64,000 bases of DNA from Moringa oleifera (lineage: Eukaryota; Streptophyta; Magnoliopsida; Brassicales; Moringaceae), in contig JAJFZO010000609.1 of the NCBI GenBank assembly GCA_021397835.1, positions 5,706,001-5,770,000 on the forward strand, given 5' to 3'. Positions 35,073-48,000 of the stretch are shown one piece after another; position 1 is the first letter of the stretch; every line of letters starts with the position of its first letter. A program made the position numbers and the translations under genes. The notes below the pieces were generated by a model. That model searched no databases. It worked only from the letters and a program-made list of their open reading frames with translations, and had not been told where the DNA came from.

Positions 35073-35680
35073 TGCACAAACAGGAGCATGGGAGAGAAGA
35101 AAAAGATCATGATCAGGTTCACTTTTTGCTCATTATCTCTACATTGGACATATTTTCCTCATGACTATCTTTCTTCCAAGTCTGAGAATATCAAAAACAA
35201 ATTAGATATATTTTAGTTGAAATTATTTCTTTGAATAATTCCATAGTTTCGCTTTGTTTTCTCCGCAGAGATAGAAGTAAAACTCTCGAGCTAGCAGCTC
35301 CAGTTACAAAGTAGCCAGAAGGATTAATGAACCACAAATCAGTCCACCAGTAGTTTGCCATGGTTTGTCCTATTAAATTTCATATTTACTATTATATTGA
35401 AAGATGTTATGATGTTTGAAGGGTTCCTGTAAGTTTCTGAGACAGTGCTTGAAGCAGATTTCTCTGGGTGAAATTAACTTGTCTATCTGCTGTCATTACT
35501 TTCTATAGTCCATGAAGCCTTGTAATATAGACCTGCTTGACTCATTTACTAGCAGTAGTTAATGCAAAGGTGTGATTGTTTCTAGTGTGATCAAAGTTCT
35601 GTCTTGCAATCAAAAATCCATACCCATTGAGTTCGATTATTTGATAGCTTAATTGGGATATCAATCAGTTCATGATTTCT
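35073..35680. other. 3' flank of NLR-2
   Basis: No separate gene. Contains the putative 3' UTR intron (about 35117-35268) and probably the end of the transcript. The remainder is non-coding with no recognisable repeats. Confidence 0.45.
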
Positions 35681-36905
35681 TGTATATACATTGGCATCTT
35701 TTGTTATTAGAAAGGAAAAACCTCATGGTGTTGTTCAAACCACATGTACTTTACTCTTACAGGTTTATAAGAGAAAAAGATAAAGTTGGTGATTTTTGAA
35801 TTTAATAATTTAATAAAAAAAGTTTTAAAAAAACCGAAGAGTCATTTAATTTCTTGTTAACATGGGTAGGTTGTGCTAGGTACTTTCTTGGATGGAACCA
35901 ATTAATTATAGTAATACATTTTGCATGATGCAAGAGGAGCCAGTTGATTAAAATTTGTTTAACTTAGTCTAGTGGAAATTTTAATTTTTGGTTAAATTAA
36001 TCTTTTGATGCTCATTGGTTTCAAGTTTAATATTATCCATTTGGGTGTATAAAATTTGTCACTTTCTCAAAAATTTTATTTTTTTTTAAGAGTAGTTATT
36101 GTGAAGGATTAGGTAATCGAGCTCAAGTTTCTTATATGTTAGTTATTACATCCCACATCATTTGAAAATCATACAATTAAACTATATATATGATTTTTAA
36201 CTCTTTATGTCTTACAAATCAAGTGAAATACCCAATAAAAATTCGCTATGATATTATGCATATATGTCACAATGTGACAAATGCCCTAAATGTAGGGTGA
36301 TTTATACTCATGAAGAGTATGAAGAAATAAGAAGTAAATACTTAAAAACACAACATATAAAAACTTAGCCACTTTAGCAAAATCTCATTGTTCCATCCTT
36401 TTTAAAACCCTTTCCAATCGTCTTATTCGAGGCATTTACTAGCAGTTGTTCATGATTTCCCCTATATACACGTTGATATCTTTTGTTATTAGAAAGTAAA
36501 AACTACATGCTGTTGTTCAAATCATATATTTTGCTCTTACAAGTTTATTATAGACAAAAAAATAAAGTCAGTGATTTTTAAATTTAATAATTTAATAAAA
36601 AATATTTTAAAAAGACCGAAGAGTCATTCAATTTCTTGGTAACATGGGTAGGTTGTACTAGATACTTTCTTGAATGGAACAGATTAATTATATTAATATG
36701 TTTTTCATGATGCAAGAGGAGCCAATTGATTAAAGTTGGTTTAATCTTGTCTAATGGAATTTTTAATTTTTGGTTAAATTAATCTTTTGATGCTTATCGG
36801 TCTCAAGTTTAATATTACCCATTTGGGTATATAAAATTTGTCACTTTCTCAAAAAATTTATATTTTTTAAGAGTAGTTGTTGTGAGGGATTAGGTATATT
36901 GTCCA
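35681..36905. repeat. Tandem duplication downstream of NLR-2
   Basis: About 35690-36110 is repeated at about 36465-36900 (offset near 782 bases). Shared landmarks are TTTGTTATTAGAAAG, ACCGAAGAGTCATT, ACATGGGTAGGTTGT, ATGATGCAAGAGGAGCCA and ATAAAATTTGTCACTTTCTC. The inner part is also related to 150-400 and 2400-2640 (GGGTAGGGGGTTGCCAAGCA, ATAAAATTTGTCACTTGC), so the family has four copies in the window. Confidence 0.8.
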
Positions 36906-37729
36906 ATTTTTTTTTGAATAAATTTGGTTAGGTGTCAACTCAAATATTTTACATTAGAAAATTTTAATGGTGATCTTTAGCATGTTGGCCTAAACTCTAT
37001 TACAATAAACCCACTCAAATGGCAAAGTTATAAAGCGATCAAATTTTAATATTAGAAAAAAATGATGAATCAAAATTTGATTTAAATTAAATTTTAATTT
37101 AAATAAAAAATATATTTTTTAGAGTTATAAAAAATTAAAAATGCTCAAGATGTAATTTTTTCAAATTTCATGAGAAATGAACGTTTACGCAGCAAAATAA
37201 TCTAGTTTTTATTTTGTAGAAATCAAATTCTTACTCAAAAACTAAAATACCCTTTTAATAATTTATCTATTTTTCTTTTTTCTGCATAAAATTTTATCTT
37301 GTCATTATTATTGTTGTTTATTTTCTTCCATCAATGACGTTTTCGTTTTCGCTGTTATTGCATCGACGTATCATTTTCATTACTATGACAATTATCATTA
37401 TCATTGTTGTCCGTTATCATTATTTATTCATTGTATCTTATTTTATAATAATATATCATTATTTTTTAGGTTTTTGTTTTTGTTTAAATTCTCAAATTAT
37501 TATCATTATTGAATTCATTAAAAGGAGAGGCTCATATTACTTTTATATTTGATTATTAGTGTTTTTATCATTGATTAACAAAGTAAACTAAAATAGGTTA
37601 TATAATATTATTATATTGGAGCAGTAAAAGGCATATGACTAGAAACATAAACAAAAATGACTTAGAAAACTTATTGAGAAATTAAAAATGGATAAAAATC
37701 GTTTTAAATTCTATAATTTTAGTGATTTT
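36906..37729. other. AT-rich non-coding stretch, related to 14903-15030
   Basis: No gene. About 37570-37690 matches 14903-15030 at roughly three bases in four. The frame 37334-37552 is low-complexity (Ile, Tyr, Phe-rich) with no domain. Confidence 0.5.
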
Positions 37730-38231
37730 GAACAATTTTCTGTACTTTCCCATGGAACTTTTGGGTTTTCGTATTATTGAAAGGCATTGAAGCCATTTGA
37801 CCCCTTAGCTCCTTAATGCTTTCCTTAATAAATCTCCACCTATACACCCTAATAGTCATTCCATGTCTGCATAGTCTTGGCTGACCTCCCCAGGGCCCAG
37901 ACCTCCTCTATCATCTTCTGCTCCCTTTTGTTGTCCCACAAGATGAATAGCAAAACATGATTCCGGTAGGCTCCTGGGTTCTCGGAACATCGATTGGATT
38001 AGGTTGGGCATGTTGCTGACTTGTCTTTGTTTCAACTCACCAAGAGAACACCTAGAGGCGGACGAGCACCGAGCGGAATCTATCCGTCTGGATTCCTAAG
38101 AAACTCCTAGGCCTGTATTAGTAAACATCAGAAGATAAACATTATTTATTGAGTAGAAAGCACGTACTACAAAATTCTGCTGATCCATAAGTAGTCATAG
38201 TTGATTTGGGGCATGTCCCACATAGTTCTAG
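37730..38231. other. Stretch of higher GC next to the P450 fragment, unassigned
   Basis: The base composition is less AT-rich than its surroundings (for example around 37880-38100), which suggests former coding DNA, but I could not match either strand to a family. Confidence 0.35.
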
Positions 38232-39027
38232 TCTTCCTTGGCCTCATCCACGCCAGCAACATTAGCGAACGTGATTGTTTCCCCATCGACGTGCTGCAAT
38301 ATTATGTTGTGAACTAAGATCGTTCACTTTGCTCCCATTGTGTTTGTCCCTACTCCCTTCACCTTTGTCAATCTATCTTCTCGAAGCTTTGCTTGGACTT
38401 CCTGCTCAGATCGGTATTATTCTTGCGACATGAAAACCAGAAAACTTATATCCTACGAAGAAAACAAGACATGCATACCCATAAGAAAGCAACCACATCA
38501 TCTCCTTGGAACTTCTCCTCACCATCCAGAGAGAGCAAAATATCAACGAAGTCATCGCTATGACCAAGCTCTGTGAGCTCACAACCAAACCTGATGGTAT
38601 CTTGGACGAGTTTCTTCACTCGAGGAACAAGCTTGGAACAACGCTCATTAGTACGAAGCAGATCATAAAAATAACTCCGCCACGGCAAATAATTAGACCA
38701 GTTAAAGGCAACCAAAAGCTCAAAACATTGTGTCACCATTCCTTTGAGTTCCTCAAGCTCTTTGCTCTCACTCGCCGGGTCGTATCTCTTGCCAAAAACG
38801 CTTCCCATAATAATGTTGTTTAGCGCAGCCAAGTAGAGGTGTCATCTTAGAGAGACAAACCCATGGAGGTCCGGGATGGAGACTCGACCTCGCTTGTTTC
38901 TCCCATCTTTCCATGCAACACTACCACTGGTAAAAGGCACAAGTGAGGAGCGTGACGGACACGACGACCACGAAGATAGACAGCAAAACGTACCCACAAA
39001 GTTGGGCTTGAGAACTAAAATCGGCAT
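38232..39027 (-). pseudogene. CYP78A-like cytochrome P450 fragment, with possible FtsH-like tail
   Basis: Read on the minus strand. 39027-38835 gives an N-terminal piece (GSVAWKDGRNKRGRVSIPD, preceding what is normally the PGP hinge). After a TGA it joins directly to LAALNNIIMGSVFGKRYD, FELLVAFNWSNYLPW, NERCSKLVPRVKKLV and DDFVDILLSLDGEEKFQGDD (38826-38480), all typical of CYP78A. The stretch between the hinge and the AALNN region is deleted, and the helix I and haem-binding Cys regions are absent. About 38395-38360 gives EVQAKLRED, a K-helix-side P450 motif. Further on (38295-38232) the frame reads GETITFANVAGVDEAKED, which resembles the start of an FtsH AAA domain, so the locus may be a chimera. 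Not functional. Confidence 0.78.
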
Positions 39028-40651
39028 GGACTGTGAAGACCTACCAACTTGTATAAAATGGTGATAAAAACTTTGATGACGATTTTGCCCTCGATTTAAC
39101 GGAAGATTTTGACAGTCTTTCAGCCCTAGGGATTAATTTGGACCAAACTAATGGCGGGAATGTCAAATAGTTCGCTCAAAATTGCAGGGTCTGTGAAAAA
39201 AAAAAAAAAAACTATAAAGTTAAAAATAATATTTATTTAAAAATAAATATATTATAAAATTTTTATTTAGGATGGAATTTAGAGTGAGTTGTTTAAAAAA
39301 TTAAAATTGAAGAGATTAATCAAGTCTAACCTCTATTTTATGTTAACTTAGTTCTAACTTTTTTTTTAAGACATAAAAAAGATTTAATTACTCACTTTCT
39401 TACCCTATTAAATCAAAATCAAAGAAACCCTAAAAATGGATAGTTCCTCTTTTTCTACTTTCTTATTCTTTTGTCATCCATAAAACCCAAAAACTTCTAG
39501 GAATCTACTCCTATTCATTTACTAATAAATTTTATTAATCAAACATACTATTTTCTCATTAAATTATAGATTTTTTAAGCTCACATATTTTTAGGATTTA
39601 ATTTATGACTTCTAGCCTACTTATCGATTGATCGTCTCGCTTGTCTCTACCAACCGACAATTCTAGTGAAATAGTTTAGATGCGAGCTAAAAAAAAAAAA
39701 ATGCTACCAGTATATTAAAAATTGATAAATTAATAATTCATAAGTAAGCTTAAAATAAATAATAATTAATAATTAATAAATAGTTTTGAAATAAATAAAA
39801 AAATAAAACGAGATGATACTACTTTGTTACTGCAACTTTATTCAAGGAAAAAAGTTTGAGCCCATGCCAACGGATGTAAGCTTAGCAATCTGATCCTAAC
39901 ACATACATAAGAAAGGGTATCGAAAATGCATACAACACCTCAATCAAATTATCTCCTTTGATATATTATCCACTTCACATAAAAGCACTTCTCGTAAACC
40001 TACATATCATTAAAATTTCACAAATAACTTTAGCGGCTAATCTTCAATGTTGTTGCAGCAATTTGATATGAAAAGTGTATTTTCCTGTAGATAAAAATTA
40101 TCAATTTAATATTTTATTAAAATATAACAAAATAATTATTATCCATTATTTTTTAAAATTAATATCCATAGGCATTGATGTGAATGTCTTAAAAATGTCC
40201 AAAATATGTCTGACATTTTATAAACTAGCTATAAACTTCTGCAATGCACAAGATTATTTTATTATATTAAATATATATTGTATTAAAAACTAAATTAAAT
40301 AAATTATTTAAAATTACAATTTTATAAATATAATTAAAAGCAAGTTAAATTATTAAAGTTAATTATAAAATTCAAGCATAAAAATTAAAAAAATAATAAA
40401 AAATCACATTTACGTATTTGTAAAATATTAAAAAGTTATTGATACAATGACATAGATAATATAAATGAAATTGAGAAGTTTATAGAACGATCACGAACTC
40501 AAATATTTTAAGATAAATATTATCAAAATAAAAAAAATTTGAATGAACATTGAGTTAATATTTTAAAATGAATCATTCTTTAATGTTATCTCAATAATTA
40601 TATATTTTTTAAACTTATTTAAAATTGTTTAAATATGTTTGAAATTAATAT
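39028..40651. other. AT-rich intergenic DNA
   Basis: No gene seen; poly(A) runs near 39198 and 39690 and stretches of AATTAATAATT. The frame 40075-40293 is low-complexity. This is the left flank of CACTA-2. Confidence 0.5.
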
Positions 40652-40674
40652 CACTGCAAGAAAACAAATCTTTT

Positions 40675-40885
40675 ATGACGGACAATGCCCGTCATAAAAA
40701 GCTACAGTTAGAAAACTTATGACGGTATAAAAGACCGTCATAAATTCTTGACGGTTTTCAACTATTATTAAAAAGTTAGAATATTAAGGCCATTATAGAC
40801 CGTCATAAAATATATTGATGATATCATGACGGTCATTAAAAAAATTTAGTACTTTTTATGACGGTTTTTATGACCGTCATAAAAA
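40675..40885. repeat. CACTA-2 left subterminal repeats
   Basis: Inverted and direct units with TTTATGACGG, GACCGTCATAAA and TATGACGGTTTTTATGACCG; the same core fills the right end. Confidence 0.9.
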
Positions 40886-41721
40886 TGTTTCATGTTTTAT
40901 TATATTTTTTTTATTAATTAATCACAAAAAATTTTCACGATTTTTGTAAATTAATTAATATTTATCATTTTTTTTTGTAATTGCAATCAAACAATACAAA
41001 AATGTCAAACAAAAAAAATATATATATATAACTACAACTATTATCATTTTACAAAATAAAATAATATTAAGTATCAAAAATAAACAAAATATCTACAAAT
41101 TAAATTACATAATTGTCATTTTCATTGCTCTGTTCTACCATTACATCAAAAAATACCCAGTGCATTAGATGTGTCACTCCAGCAATAGTTATAGAAAAGA
41201 TACATTATTATATAAGTTATATTTACCATATAATTAATTTAAATATCAAAATAAATAAGCAATTATAATAAAGCTTAAAAATCAAATATAATAAAAAGTT
41301 GGGAATGCATCTAGATGTCAAAAATATAACTTCTTGTAACCTTTAAGGTATATATTAATCATAATATGCAATTTTCTATTCTAATTCCCTACATCTAGGC
41401 ATCAAAAGTGTAACTTCTTGTAATGCAACAGTAACTGTGAAAATTAACTGATTATGAACATATTTATTTCATATGCATGCTTGAATACTTTTCTTTATTT
41501 TTTACTTTACCAAACTACTTAAAGATGACATTTATAGAATTCTCAATAGAATTGACAATGAACTTAACAAAATTAGTAGATGGCTCAATAAATAAAATGA
41601 GTAGAGCGTTCAATGAATATAATTAGTTCATTATACTTGAATTTAACCAAGATAAACAACACACAATTAAAATACACTATTAATGAGCTAACAAGGATTA
41701 CATACCTGGCTATGATAGTAA
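40886..41721. other. 3' region of the CACTA-2 TNP1/Ulp1 gene
   Basis: AT-rich, no gene. It contains a partly repeated segment (ATCTAGATGTCAAAAATATAACTTCTTGTAAC near 41308 and CATCTAGGCATCAAAAGTGTAACTTCTTGTAA near 41391), about 80 bases apart. Confidence 0.5.
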
Positions 41722-44700
41722 CTATTGTACATACATAGCCCATTCACCACGTACTTCATCAATTTCTTCATTACTATATGTATCCTTACCATTGAACTTT
41801 AAGATTAAAACACAAAAGAAGATAACATAATCAATTTGATATTATTTATAAATATAAATATTTAATATGTAAATAAAATAAATAATTTGACATTCTCACA
41901 AAGAATTTTTGGATCTTCAATTATTTCCTTCATAAATCGAAGTACAAAATAGCTACATTCTATACTATCTCTTTGAATCGGTGCCTATACAAGTAGAAAC
42001 ATAATCATTAACACATATTATTTTTAATGTTATTAATAATAAAAAATAAAATAAACTCATTTGAATTCGTTGCCATGTAATGTTTAATCTCACACGAAAC
42101 ATTTGAAAACCCCTGTATCATTAACCAATAAACATTTGAAAATATGTAGTATTTAGAAGTAATAATGAAACCAATAAACAAAAGACATAAAGTAAAACTT
42201 GCACTTACATGGTCACAATGTTTTTAAGATTAGGTCCTACTTCGTGACCCAAAGAATCCAAATGATACACTATTCGTGAAGCCATATCAATAACCATTAA
42301 TTCCCAATGAAATCTATTCGTAATAAGAAAAACAAAATATGATAAATAGCCAAATGAGATATGTCTTGGTAAAGCAATTAAGATAGAAATTTCTTACTTT
42401 AGATTGTAAGGCATGAGAAGAATTTGGTTTGAATGTACTTTTTCTAACCGCTCAGCAATATGTCGTGCTCTATCTTTTAACCTACTTTCATTGTTTAATC
42501 CACTAGAGAGTGAGACAATCACATGATTGATGAAACTAAATTGTTTCAACTTTTTTGTATCCTTCAAATTAGCATGTAGATATCTGAAAGTAAACAAATT
42601 GAAAGTTAAATCATATAAATATAGATATTGAAATAAACTGATATTGAAATTTTATCTCACCTGATATACAGGCAAATGCTAGTTCCTCCCAGTTCTTTTT
42701 TATCAATTATGATAGAGCAATCTTCTGATCCAATATAGCAATAAAATGGACAGCAAAAAACATCATCATCAAATCTTACTCTAACTTCATTTCGCATATT
42801 AATCATCAATGGATAAGCTGCTTTTGCGAACTACTCTAGAGCTTCCTCATAAATGGATCCCACATTTTTACCGATTTCCTTTTTCTTTGTCTCCAAACAT
42901 GTGACAATAATAAATTTTAAAAGTCAAATAATTTTAACATGAGAAGAAAAAAAGATGATATACCACATCTAAAATTGTCTCATACCTCCATAACAATATA
43001 AGTAGAAACCAAGTCTTTAGGCCAACTTACATGATGACCCAATGCATCTTTAACAAATATAAGATATTCATTCTCATTTTCAATAGGTAGTCGAGCATCT
43101 TAACTGAATATTTGATCAACAGAAACCATAAATTTGGCAGAAGAACCATCAATAATAGTGCCCATTGCAACAACATTTTCTAGTGTATCCACTGTTAATT
43201 TACATACAACACCCTATTCACAAAAAAAAATAACATTATTAATAATAATTAATAGTAAAAACAATGTCTATAGCATTAAATAAATAAGTAAATACCTTCA
43301 TCTTTAAATCTTCATCAAAAGCATTGCAAGAATCCTTCATAGGCATTGGTGAATCGAGTTTTTGTATCTTATTGGAGCTATGACCTTCAAGTTGTACAAC
43401 ATGTGAATGTGTATCTGTGTTTCCTTGAGTCAACAACAACAGTTTCTACTCTACCTCAGCCAAGTGAGCTTCTAGATACGCTACCTTATTAGGAGTAGAA
43501 AAAAAAAACCGAAGGAGTGATAAACTTTTCAACTCCTCTAACTCTACCCCTATGCTCATTAATACCAAGAGCTTTGCTCAAAATGTCATCACTGCCTAAG
43601 AATGTAATGGTGCCAGCTTTTGACTGCTCCATTAACTCATCCTATAATAATCTATGCCAAATTAAGTATAAATTTTGTATAAATTAATTTGCCTAATTTT
43701 ATAAGCTATTACTGATGACTTGCATGCAATGAACATAAAGTATTGCAACTTAACTTTAAGTGTGTCAAGAAAACATTTAGGGAAGAAAAATATAGAATAG
43801 TTTCTGTCTGGGTGTCTCTGTTCATAAGCCAAGAAAAAGTGGTATTCCAATTGGTTAGACTATACTGCCTTACCGCTTGAATAATATTCCTTTAGTGCCT
43901 CGTTTCTAACGCTTATGTAAGATTCAAAAAAAAAAAAAAAAACACTTACAATTTTTTCAATGATAGGCATCGTTTCTGGTGCATAATTTCTTTCTTTATC
44001 TTGTCGCGCTAGCTTCCATAATTCACTACGATCAATCTCCCCTTCTAACTTGAGTTCTGCTTTCTGTAAAAATGGAGTAATAAATTAAAAATTAGAAAGA
44101 ATGTATCTTCAAATCATCATAAAGAATGTAAGAGTGAGAAAGTTACCAATTTGTGCTCTAAGGTTGCATATCCACCTCGACTCAATCGATGAGGATATTT
44201 ACTATGTTTTTGTCTTTTTTTTTTTGTTCCTCACTCAATTTCTGCAATGTCATTATAGTTAATAACGAAACATGAAATATTTATTGTTTAAAACATATAT
44301 TATAACTTAAATGTACCTTAAAATTCTTTGATAGTCGTGATTTAACAAACCTCTCCCAATCATTTTGTGAAATGAAACTGTAGATCGAAGGCGGTCTCGC
44401 TATAGCATCAAGATTGTCGACAAAAGGCATTATATATTTTGTTGTCAGGATATTCTTGAATGTTCTAAATTTGTTGCCAATTGATTGTAAGATAAACTTT
44501 TTCATGCGATGATCAATTTCAAATGCATCCTACAGATAAACTTTTTCATGCGATGATCAATTTCAAATGCATCCTACAAATGAAATTTGATAAGTTACTA
44601 AGCTAATAAAAAATATAACAATTAAATATTTAGGGCGAAAGTGTTAAACCTGAACATATTCCCACATTTTTTCTTTCAAATGATCAAGAATCTTTCGTCA

Positions 44701-44930
44701 GTCACTATAAGTTATAGGTACCGTGATACGTGCAAGAACTCCAAGAGTAGACATAAGAGATTTAGCTTCATCACCATATGGTACACCTTTTGAATTGAAC
44801 TAGACCACCTTCTTTGTCCCCAAATTTTTTTGGTTCAATAATTTTATTGGTCCTCTGGATTTAGTAGGCGAATCTGACAACTTCTTAGTTATATCTGCAA
44901 TCTTACAAACATAAAATGTAATCCAAATAA
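41722..44930 (-). pseudogene. CACTA-2 TNP1/Transposase_24-like protein with Ulp1-like C-terminus
   Basis: Minus strand, many small exons; start not fixed. The N-terminal part has FNSKGVPYGDEAKSLMSTLG and RITVPITYSD (about 44830-44700), then MKKFILQSIGNKFRTFKNIL and NDWERFVKSRLSKNFK (44505-44335) and ELKLEGEIDRSELWKLARQD near 44050. A DUF8039-like piece lies near 43150-42990 (LENVVAMGTIIDGSSAKFMV, HHVSWPKDLVS). The Ulp1-like end has ARHIAERLEKVHSNQILLMP (42470-42410), the His/Asp box FHWELMVIDMASRIVYHLDS (42320-42255), and the Cys box APIQRDSIECSYFVLRFMKE (41985-41925). It ends with YSNEEIDEVRGEWAMYV before TAG 41722-41724. The His, Asp and Cys positions are all kept, better than in CACTA-1. 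Some exons carry stops (for example near 43100). Confidence 0.8.
44490..44577. repeat. 44-bp tandem duplication over an exon boundary in CACTA-2
   Basis: The sequence GATAAACTTTTTCATGCGAT... is present twice in direct tandem with no differences. On the minus strand it includes the exon start (GATGCATTTGAAATTGATCA) and part of its TAG acceptor, so the splice site itself is doubled. Confidence 0.9.
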
Positions 44931-45057
44931 ATAATTAAAGCATAATTCATTACATGATACTAGTTTTTACAATAAATAATACTGTCATAAAAGAAAAAGG
45001 AAAACAATCAAACCTTTTTGCCTTCAGTTAAAAAGTTTACTTGTAAGCTTCATCAAT

Positions 45058-48000
45058 TCAAGTTCCATCACAATCGAATCGTACATAGTTAACATCATCC
45101 TCACTGATTTCATCGTTTATACCCACTTCAAGTATGCCATCAATAATAGAATCATATTCTTCTATATTGTCCACATCATTATTTCTCTCATTATGTACAT
45201 AGTCTTTCTGTGGAGTAGAGCAAACAATGAACCATCTTAGATTAGTTGGTCTGGAACATAAAAGACTTGTTTAGCTTGAGAAGCTAAAATAAAACAATCA
45301 GATTTATGGCCTTGTCGTTTAAGATCAACTAATATGTGACCAACATCATCTAATTTAATCCTATCATTATTTTTAACCTAATCACATTTGAACAATGTTG
45401 TTTTGAACATGTGGTAATCGAGCTTCCATATTTCCTTAATAACACCATAAAATGACAATTTTCAAATTACTGGATTCTTATCCTTAGCACTTGAAATTTG
45501 CATTGTTGTTGCAACCACAGTGACTCCACTATTTTGTATGACTCGACTATTATCATGTTGCCATGCATGAAAGCGATAACCATTCACATCATATCCAGAA
45601 TATTTTATAACTTCAGGACGAGGTCCATGTGCTACCCATTTCACCAAAAAGGAAGGTTGATTTTGCCTTTGTATTTCTGATGCAACCTATTGACAAAAAT
45701 TTGATCGAATAGATTTTAGTATTGGATACATAGAAGATATATGGTCATGTTAAAGAAATTGGTAAGTACCTTTTCTCGAAACCAAGAAATAAATGTCCGA
45801 GTATGCTCATCTTGTAACCATTTGGATTGTTTTGATTGACGGGGATACTATAATTTCACATACTTGATATGCTCACTATTAATGAAATAAGGTTAAACTC
45901 ATCTAATGAATGCATATATATATATATATGAAGTATAAGTTTTATAATCAAAATACACATAGATTAGGAAGAGACATACTCAACATATGGTTGGACGTCA
46001 CGTGAATTTAGCAATACATAAAGATGTACTTGCTCTAATTCTTATCGATCAATAGTGATAATGTGACCATCAGGTAAGGGCTTCCCAACTTGGATGTCAT
46101 CTTCTTTTCCACATGGAGTACCAATCAGATGCATGTTAGAGTAATAACCTTCATAAAATTCAAGTGCTTTTTCTGCAATGTAGCATTCAGCAATACATCC
46201 TTTAGGACGATTAAGGTTACGAACATATCCTTTCAAAATTTTCATGAACCTCTCAAATGGATACATCCATCTAAGGTATACCGATTCACATAATCTCACT
46301 TCTCTAACAAGGTGCCCTGTCAAATCACCATTATGTCGAAAAAAGAAGGCAGAAAGTATTTTTCAAATAAGCAAAGAGTTACCACCAAATCTTGCTGTAA
46401 TTTGCCTAGTTTTGAAACATCCACAACCTTACTACACAAAGCATTGAAGAAGAAGCAAAATCTCATGATTGCATATCTAACATGTTTTGGCAAAACTGAG
46501 CAAATAGCCAATGGTAGAAGTTGTTGCATAAGAGCATGACAATCATGAGACTTAAGACCTTGAATTTTCATATCTGTCATTGATACAAGATTTTTGAAAT
46601 TTGAAGAATACCTATATGGAACTTTTATGTTTCATAATGTCTCACAAAACATCCTTCTCTCTGATTTGCTTAGAGTGTAACAAGCAACTGGTAAATACGT
46701 ACGGCCATTTATAACTTTGGGAGCTAATTCTTTCCTTAAGCCAATTTTTGCAAGATCTAGTCGAGCGTTGATCCCATCTTTAGATTTTTTGGGAATATTA
46801 AGTAAAGTTCCATAGATGCTTTCGTAAACATTTTTTTCAATATGCATTACGTCCAAAATGTGGTGAACATGTAAACATTTCCAATATTTAAGGTAGAAAA
46901 AGCATGATTTCTTCTTGAAGCATGTTTGAATATTGTCATTCAATCTTTTACCTCGTGTCATTTTCCTCTTAGCAACTGTTTTTTTACCCCATACATTAGT
47001 AATAGAATCATAGACTTCTACACCAACCTCTTTTCGGTAAGCAGAAAAATCATTAATTGTCCGTAATAAAACAGGTCGTAACATAAGCAACTTTTTCCGG
47101 TAAGAATCATGGACTTCTACACCAACCTCTCATAAAAGCTTCAAATCATCAATCAACGGAGCAAGATATACATCAATATCATTACCTGGTTGACGAGGTC
47201 CTACGATAAGCAATGATAACATCATGAATTTTTGTTTCATACGTAACCACGGTGGTAGATTATATGTTATTATTACCACTAGCCAACAACTATATGCAGT
47301 GCTAAGAGAACTATGTGGATTTATTCCATCAGCAGAAATAGCCAATCGAAGATTTCTATGTTCAGATGCAAAACTTGGTCATTTAAAGTCTATTAACTTC
47401 TAAGCAGGTGAATCAGCAGGATGTCTTAGTTTCCCATCTACTTCCCTTTCATTAGCATGCCAAGTTAAATGTTGTGCAATTTATGGTGACTGAAACATTC
47501 ACTTGAACCGTGGAATAGGAGGAAAGTACCTAATACTTTAGTAGGAATCCCTTTCGTTTGGTTTTTTACCTTACCATTTTCTTTCCATCTCGATAGTCCA
47601 CAAGTAAGACAAGATGATAAATCCTTATACTCCTTTTTATAGAGTATACAATCATTCGGGCAAGCATGTATTTTCTTGTAATGTAAACCCAATGCATTCA
47701 TAGTTTTTTTGGCTTCATACATCAATGTAGGGATTTCATTTCCAGTAGGAAACATATTAGACAAACAACTTAACAAATCAGAAAAGCTCTTATCTGACCA
47801 CCCATATTTTTCTTTTATATTATGTAATCTCATCAATGCAGACAACTTAGTATATTTCGTATTACCAGGATATAAAGGCTTTTCTACATCTTTTAGTAAT
47901 TTTTGAAATAATTTGGGATCATCTTGACAATATTCAAATGCATCATTAACCATGTCTATTGTATTGTCGATATGATCATCCTTGAAAGATTCATCAAACA

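Noticed and set aside
37334..37552. 72-codon ORF in AT-rich DNA
   Set aside because: Low-complexity hydrophobic translation of simple sequence; no homologue recognised and no gene context.
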